From Aliiroseovarius lamellibrachiae (GTDB lineage: Bacteria > Pseudomonadota > Alphaproteobacteria > Rhodobacterales > Rhodobacteraceae): DNA of 64,000 nucleotides. This document shows positions 59,315 to 64,000 of the stretch, piece after piece (within the stretch, counting starts at the first letter, position 1; each line of letters begins with the position of its first letter). The stretch is from assembly GCF_018599245.1 (NCBI RefSeq), contig NZ_JAHEVJ010000005.1, positions 62,001-126,000 on the forward strand. The letters run 5' to 3'. The notes beneath the pieces are model-generated. The model worked only from the letters and a program-made list of their open reading frames with translations, was not told where the DNA came from and made no database searches. The translations under genes were made by a program, and so were the position numbers.

Positions 59315-60591
59315 TGTCAGATACCCCCGCCATTCTCGCCCGCCGCGAACGACTGCTTGGCCCAAACATGACCACCTTCTACGAAAACCCCGTGCATTTG
59401 GTGAAAGGCCAGGGCGCTTGGGTGTGGGACGCCGACGGCAACCGTCTTTTGGACTGTTACAACAACGTGCCGCATGTGGGGCACGCCCATCCCAAAGTGG
59501 TTGAGGCGATCACCAATCAGGCGCTGACCTTAAACACCCACACGCGCTATTTGCACGAAGGCATTCTGGATTACGCCGACCGTCTGACCGCCACCATGCG
59601 TCACGATCTGTCCGCGATGATCATGGTCTGCACCGGGTCCGAGGCCAATGATATCGCCCTGCGTATGGCGCGCGCGGTCACCGGCAAGATCGGCATCATT
59701 GGCACCGACAACACCTATCACGGCAACACCGATCTGGTGTCACATCTGTCGGCCAAGAAAACACCCATCGGCGGCCACGCGGATTTTGTGAAAAAGGTTC
59801 CCGCCCCTGACAGTGTGCGCCCGCTGGGCGGATCACATGACCGCCACGCACAGGCGTTTGCCGACGGGGTGCAAACCGCCATTGATGAACTTGAGGCCGC
59901 AGGTCACGGCTTTTCCGCGCTCATTCTTGATCCGTTTTTCGCCAACGAAGGCTGCCCCACCCTGCCGAAAGGCTTCCTTGATCCCACAGTCGCTGTGGTC
60001 AAGCGCGCGGGCGGCGTGATCATCGCCGACGAAGTGCAGCCCGGTTTTGGCCGCACTGGCCATGATTTCTGGGGGCATGAACGCATCGGTCTGGTGCCGG
60101 ATATTGTGACCATGGGCAAGCCAATGGGCAACGGTCATCCGGTGGCGGGCGTGGTGGCTCGGCCCGAGATTTTGGCTGAATTTCGCAACGCTTTTGGCTA
60201 TTTCAACACCTTCGGCGGCAACGCGGTTTCCGCCGCCGCCGCCAATGCGGTGCTGGATGTGCTTGAAGATGAAAACCTGGTGGAAAACGCCCGCGACACC
60301 GGCGACTACACGCTTAACCTGATGCGCCAGATCGACCATCCGATGATTGCGGATGTGCGCGGGTCCGGCATGTTTTTGGGCATGGAATTCACGCAAGAAG
60401 GCACCGTGACCCCCGCCGCCAACTTCACCAAACAGGTGGTGGAAGAGATGCGCAATCGCGGTGTTTTGCTGCATTCAATGGGGCGAGAGTATCACGCGAT
60501 CAAAATCCGCCCGCCGATGTGTTTTTCCCGCGAACAGGCTGATTTCCTTGTGGAAACACTGGCATCCGTTCTAAAGGACCTGCCCGTATGA
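59314..60591 (+). CDS. Class III pyridoxal-phosphate aminotransferase
   Basis: A 425-residue PLP enzyme. ENPVHLVKGQGAWVWDADGN, YNNVPHVGHAHPKVVEAI, MVCTGSEANDIALRMAR, IIADEVQPGFGRTG, and the Lys in TMGKPMGNGHPVAGVV are typical of the AGXT2-like / phospholyase branch of class III. GGAGG lies 5-9 nt before the ATG at 59314. It overlaps arfB by 1 bp and its stop overlaps the kinase gene start. This branch includes ethanolamine-phosphate and hydroxylysine-phosphate lyases, so a lyase is possible. Confidence 0.9.
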   Translation: MSDTPAILARRERLLGPNMTTFYENPVHLVKGQGAWVWDADGNRLLDCYNNVPHVGHAHPKVVEAITNQALTLNTHTRYLHEGILDYADRLTATMRHDLSAMIMVCTGSEANDIALRMARAVTGKIGIIGTDNTYHGNTDLVSHLSAKKTPIGGHADFVKKVPAPDSVRPLGGSHDRHAQAFADGVQTAIDELEAAGHGFSALILDPFFANEGCPTLPKGFLDPTVAVVKRAGGVIIADEVQPGFGRTGHDFWGHERIGLVPDIVTMGKPMGNGHPVAGVVARPEILAEFRNAFGYFNTFGGNAVSAAAANAVLDVLEDENLVENARDTGDYTLNLMRQIDHPMIADVRGSGMFLGMEFTQEGTVTPAANFTKQVVEEMRNRGVLLHSMGREYHAIKIRPPMCFSREQADFLVETLASVLKDLPV

Positions 60592-61523
60592 CTGAGCTGA
60601 AAGACGCGCTGACCGCATGGGGTGCCCAGCATATTCGCATGATCAAAGATCGCGAAAATCAGGTGCATGAGATCAAGATCAAGGGCGCACGCGCTGCATT
60701 GCGCCTGCACCGACCGGGTTACATGACGAAGGCGGAAATCCGGTCGGAACTGATCTGGATGGCCGGTCTGTCAGACGCCGGAATGGACGTGCCCGCCCCC
60801 CTGCCCGCACAGGACGACAGCACCGTTGTCACGCTCTCATCGGGGCGTCTGGCGACGGTTGTCACTTGGGTCGAAGGCGCCCCCATTGGGGATGGCGATG
60901 TGCCGTTTGAGATGCCGGTTGCGGAACAGATTTCGATCTATCACAAGCTGGGGCGTGAACTGGCGCGGCTGCACAATATCACCGACACGCTGACCTTGCC
61001 TGCGGATTTCACCCGCCACCGCTGGGATTTGGATGGTCTGCTGGGCGACACGCCGTTTTGGGGGCGATTTTGGGAGTGCCCGGCGCTGAATGCCGAAGAA
61101 CGCGCGCTGATCAACCGCGCCCGCGCTGTGGCCCATGACCGGGTACAGGCTTACGTCGAAAACGGTGCTGATTTTGGCCTGATCCACGCCGATGCCCTGC
61201 GCGAAAATGTGTTCATCAAAGATGGCGCGATCACCTTGATTGACTTTGACGACGCAGGTTTTGGCTTTCGCCTTTATGACCTTGCCGTCATGATGACCCA
61301 GAATGAGCGCGAACCCGCCGCCGCCGAAATCCAAGCCGCCGCCATCAAAGGCTATCGCGAATTGCGGGCGTTTTCCGATGAGGCCGAAGAGCTGTTGCCA
61401 ATGTTCATCATGATCCGCCGCTTTGCGTCGATGGGCTGGGCCGTGCCGCGGTATGAAGTGGGTGGGGAAGCGATCTACGCCTATACGGAGAAGGCTGTGC
61501 GGGCGGCGACCTCATTTTTATAA
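60588..61523 (+). CDS. Phosphotransferase (APH / homoserine kinase II-like)
   Basis: A 311-residue small-molecule kinase of the aminoglycoside phosphotransferase fold. Catalytic loop LIHADALRENVFI (HxDxxxxN), metal loop LIDFDDAGFG, N-terminal IKDRENQVHEIKIKGARAALRLHRPGY. Coupled to the class III PLP enzyme by ATGA overlap. In hydroxylysine and ethanolamine degradation a kinase of this fold makes the phosphate ester that a PLP phospholyase of the same branch cleaves, so the two may act in sequence. That pathway is inference. Confidence 0.88.
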   Translation: MTELKDALTAWGAQHIRMIKDRENQVHEIKIKGARAALRLHRPGYMTKAEIRSELIWMAGLSDAGMDVPAPLPAQDDSTVVTLSSGRLATVVTWVEGAPIGDGDVPFEMPVAEQISIYHKLGRELARLHNITDTLTLPADFTRHRWDLDGLLGDTPFWGRFWECPALNAEERALINRARAVAHDRVQAYVENGADFGLIHADALRENVFIKDGAITLIDFDDAGFGFRLYDLAVMMTQNEREPAAAEIQAAAIKGYRELRAFSDEAEELLPMFIMIRRFASMGWAVPRYEVGGEAIYAYTEKAVRAATSFL

Positions 61524-61562
61524 TCGGCTAACAGTGCCACTTCAGCCGGCGCATCACCAAAC

Positions 61563-62354
61563 CTATCCATTTAAGATTTCTTTGCTATTCCCCCACAGCA
61601 GCAGCATCCCCAAAACCCCCAAAAATGCCGATATCCCAAATACATAGCTTTGAGAAATATACGAGGGTTCATAAAGCACATAAATTCCATCCCGCGCCTG
61701 CCCCACCACATGGACTAGCGGGTTTAGCCACAGATATCCTTTTACGGCCTCTGGAACACTCTCAAAGGTGAAGAATATAGCGGATCCGATAAAAAGTGGA
61801 CGCGTAATAACAGACCAAATTCGTTCCCATGCGGGAAACCGCCAAAACAGATAGCAGTTAATGGTGCCAACGCCAACAGCCAAACTGATCGCCATTACGT
61901 AAGACCAAAACAAAACAGGCGCATTTAAAAAGATGTGAGTACGACTAAAGGGAAGGATGCAAGCCAAAAAAATCGCACCAATCATTAGTTGCGTCAGTGA
62001 ATTAAGAACTACACGCGCAATAAGTGCGTCGACAAAAGTCACCCGCGGATAATAAAGCAAACTCTTGGAAAATCGAATCGATGTCGCGGTTTTTCGGGAA
62101 AGATCCATAAAGGCTGAAAAGGGCAAAAAACCCGAAGCGTAAAAGAGTGCAAAGCTATCACCCAAGCCGGGCGCGCGCAAAGCAAGCGAGAAAACAAAGG
62201 TTAGGATTGCAACGCCGCCTACCGGTTCAGCCAGCGCCCAAAAATATCCCATGATGGAGTTGCCGTAGGTCGACGACATCTCTCTGAGCATCAGGGCTGA
62301 AATTGCCCTGAGACCACGGTAAGATGACGCAGAGGCTGGTTGGGGGTTCGACAT
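61563..62354 (-). CDS. ABC-2 type polysaccharide export permease
   Basis: A 263-residue protein with six membrane segments of the Wzm/KpsM type: MLREMSSTYGNSIMGYFWALAEPVGG at the start and PRVTFVDALIARVVLNSLTQLMIGAIFLACI. It is expected to form the channel for capsule or other polysaccharide together with an ATPase (63661 onward). It is divergent from the KpsE-like gene. The DNA from here to the right edge is more AT-rich than the rest of the window. Confidence 0.9.
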   Translation of the reverse strand: MSNPQPASASSYRGLRAISALMLREMSSTYGNSIMGYFWALAEPVGGVAILTFVFSLALRAPGLGDSFALFYASGFLPFSAFMDLSRKTATSIRFSKSLLYYPRVTFVDALIARVVLNSLTQLMIGAIFLACILPFSRTHIFLNAPVLFWSYVMAISLAVGVGTINCYLFWRFPAWERIWSVITRPLFIGSAIFFTFESVPEAVKGYLWLNPLVHVVGQARDGIYVLYEPSYISQSYVFGISAFLGVLGMLLLWGNSKEILNG

Positions 62355-62472
62355 AAGTATTTACCCGTTGATACTGCACGTCCAATAACAGATAAGAGCG
62401 AGTGGGTCCATAAGGCACTCGCGGACAGACGTAATTGCTTTTTAATTGGCATTTACACAAAAGGGTAAAAAG

Positions 62473-63654
62473 ATGAAAGACGGTAAAGCGCCTGCGGCAG
62501 CTGCATCTAACAACACGACCGCTGCGCCACAAAAACCAAAACCAGCTTCGGCTGCTAAAATGAAACCGCGCCATCGTCGGGTAATCTATGCCTTTTATCT
62601 TTCAGTATTAGTTCCAACCATCGCTGCAGCAGTCTATCTTTTTGTCTTCGCGAAAGATCAATACGCCTCAACAATGGGGTTTTCTGTCCAATCACAGGAA
62701 ACTAGATCACCGATTGACCTTCTTGGCGGGATTACACAGCTTACAGGTAATACGGGTTCAGACACTGACATCCTGTTCGAATTTATGCAAAGTCAACGCT
62801 TGGTTCAAAATGTGGATGCGGCGCTGGATCTACGAAGCAAATACTACCAGCCCTCCGACCCTTTCTTTAGCCTCTCGAATGATGCTTCTATTGAGCAGTT
62901 GGTGAAATACTGGTCTCGTATTGTGAATATCTATTACAGTAAATCAACAGGGCTAATCGAAGTCCGCGTCACCGCGTACGACCCCAAAGATGCACAAATG
63001 ATCGGCCAAGCCATCTATGACGAAAGCGTGCGGATGATCAACGACCTGTCGACTACAGCTCGTAACGATGCAACGCGCTATGCCCGTGAAGAGCTGCAGC
63101 TCGCAAAGGATAGAATGAAGAGGTCACGCGAAGCCATCCAAAGGTTCCGTCTCAGTACACAGATTGTTGACCCACAAGTGGATATCGTGGGCCGTATGGG
63201 GGTTCTCAATTCGCTGCAGGAACAATTGGCCACCGCGCAAATCGAGCTTGATTTGCTATTTCAAACTGCGGGAACAGGGGACCCTCGCGTCAAACAAGTC
63301 GAACGCCGGGTTAGCGTTATCCAGAAACGCTTGGACTCCGAACGTGAACGCTTTAGTTCCGCAGAGGGTGATACTTCTGGCGCCTACGCTACTTTGGTCG
63401 GTGAATATGAAAGACTGTCAGTTGATCGACAATTTGCTGAAACGTCCTACCTCTCTGCCCTCAGCTCACTAGACACCGCCGTAGCTGATGCAGCCCGAAA
63501 ATCACGATATCTGGCCGCTTATATCGAACCTACGCTTGCGGAAACCGCTGAGTACCCACGCCGCGTAATCGCATTGGCCACTCTCGCGGGTTTTCTTTTT
63601 GCAGCTTGGGCGATTTCTGTAATGATCTACTACTCAATCCGCGACCGCAGGTGA
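62473..63654 (+). CDS. Capsule polysaccharide export inner-membrane protein (KpsE-like)
   Basis: A 393-residue Wzz/polysaccharide co-polymerase type protein. First membrane helix about residues 37-60 (FYLSVLVPTIAAAVYLFVFA), a coiled-coil periplasmic region (ELQLAKDRMKRSREAIQRFR, QEQLATAQIELDLLFQTAGT), and second membrane helix about residues 368-388. The N-terminus is Ala/Pro/Lys-rich. Motif TQLTGNTGSDTDILFEFMQSQ and the C-terminal PTLAETAEYPRRVIA are typical of KpsE/CtrB proteins that link inner and outer membrane in ABC export. The start MKDGK at 62473 follows AAAAGGGT. Confidence 0.9.
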   Translation: MKDGKAPAAAASNNTTAAPQKPKPASAAKMKPRHRRVIYAFYLSVLVPTIAAAVYLFVFAKDQYASTMGFSVQSQETRSPIDLLGGITQLTGNTGSDTDILFEFMQSQRLVQNVDAALDLRSKYYQPSDPFFSLSNDASIEQLVKYWSRIVNIYYSKSTGLIEVRVTAYDPKDAQMIGQAIYDESVRMINDLSTTARNDATRYAREELQLAKDRMKRSREAIQRFRLSTQIVDPQVDIVGRMGVLNSLQEQLATAQIELDLLFQTAGTGDPRVKQVERRVSVIQKRLDSERERFSSAEGDTSGAYATLVGEYERLSVDRQFAETSYLSALSSLDTAVADAARKSRYLAAYIEPTLAETAEYPRRVIALATLAGFLFAAWAISVMIYYSIRDRR

Positions 63655-63660
63655 CACGCC

Positions 63661-64000
63661 GTGATTGAACTCGTCAACTTAACAAAATACTTCTACTTGC
63701 GCGGCTCACGCACGATAGTTGCCGATAGTATCAATGCAGTCTTTCCCTCAGGAAAAACAGTTGCATTGCTTGGTCGAAACGGCGCGGGGAAATCCAGTCT
63801 CTTGCGTATGATCGCAGGCACCGTGTGGCCCTCTAGTGGCGAAATCAAAATCACCGGAAGCATGTCTTGGCCGGTGGGCTTTGCAGGCTCGTTTCATGGC
63901 GACCTAACCGGATCTCAAAACGCAAGTTTTATTGCAAGAATCTATGGCGTAGATACCCAAGAGCTGCGCGAATACGTTCAAGATTTTGCAGAACTCGGGC
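63661..64000 (+). CDS. ABC transporter ATP-binding protein for polysaccharide export (partial)
   Basis: The first 113 residues of a KpsT/Wzt-like ATPase. GTG start at 63661, 6 bp after the KpsE-like stop. Walker A ALLGRNGAGKSSLLRMIAG (residues 35-53) and SGEIKITGSMSWPVGF with the Q-loop region to come (ENASF... is QNASFIARIYG here). It is truncated by the window edge. Partner of the permease at 61563-62354. Confidence 0.92.
   Translation, partial: MIELVNLTKYFYLRGSRTIVADSINAVFPSGKTVALLGRNGAGKSSLLRMIAGTVWPSSGEIKITGSMSWPVGFAGSFHGDLTGSQNASFIARIYGVDTQELREYVQDFAELG

Noticed and set aside
1-64000. CRISPR arrays, insertion sequences, prophage and tRNA genes
   Set aside because: Looked for spaced direct repeats, transposase-like ORFs with inverted ends, phage genes and T-loop (GGTTCRA) cloverleaf patterns; none was convincing.

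Overview
The window reads as chromosomal DNA of an alphaproteobacterium of the Rhodobacterales, most likely the marine Roseobacter group. This rests on GC-rich dense coding and a set of family-typical traits: a fused MobB-MoeA protein, a Hint-domain protein of the rhodobacteral type, TrcR (DUF1013), COQ9, a tiny aa3-type cytochrome oxidase subunit IV, CbtA/CbtB cobalt uptake, and the intergenic motif GAGGATATTT. The genus is not determined. No rRNA, tRNA, prophage, insertion sequence or CRISPR array was seen.

Layout. 1-6.4 kb: a DUF6173 protein, a MarR regulator divergent from an EamA exporter with two palindromic operators between them, a chromate resistance pair (rhodanese-ChrB and ChrA), a 44-residue oxidase subunit, a lipoprotein and a Hint-domain protein. 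6.5-11 kb: AzlCD amino-acid exporter, then the tightly overlapping fdhD-mobA-mobB/moeA molybdenum cofactor operon. 11-21.9 kb: housekeeping genes (smpB, agmatine deiminase family, trmO, dapA, slt-type transglycosylase, a second EamA exporter, mnmD with a divergent MnmC(o)-like oxidoreductase) and small enzymes. 21.9-31.3 kb: first cobalamin block (cobO, cobN, cobW, a DUF1636 protein, cbtA, cbtB) with a cobalamin riboswitch upstream of cbtB on the minus strand. 31.5-37.3 kb: smc, a YbjN protein, MOSC and MltB-type proteins. 37.3-39.6 kb: second cobalamin block (DUF1636, cobC, cobD).

39.7-46.5 kb: a degenerate receiver protein, a four-gene catabolic-looking run (HAD phosphatase, ornithine cyclodeaminase family, phytanoyl-CoA dioxygenase family, alpha/beta hydrolase), rpsU, COQ9 and quinone oxidoreductase, then an AT-richer orphan membrane protein. 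46.5-58.5 kb: RNase T2, trcR, a hybrid histidine kinase, recQ-yaaA, YggT, a thioesterase, a UMF1 transporter, mepA, a phytase-like esterase and a queuosine precursor transporter. 58.5-61.5 kb: an unidentified structured RNA with a 13-codon ORF, an octanucleotide tandem repeat, arfB, a class III aminotransferase and a kinase. 61.6-64 kb: start of an ABC-2 type polysaccharide export locus that runs off the right edge.

The most notable unexplained item is 58456-58776: a compact transcript-like element (dyad, perfect Shine-Dalgarno, 13-codon ORF, GC hairpin, anti-Shine-Dalgarno, strong terminator) followed at once by six copies of an 8-bp repeat in front of arfB. Other points of interest are the repeated motif present at four convergent gene junctions, two DUF1636 cysteine proteins each beside cobalamin genes, and several family members with altered key residues (FdhD, RNase T2, receiver domain).
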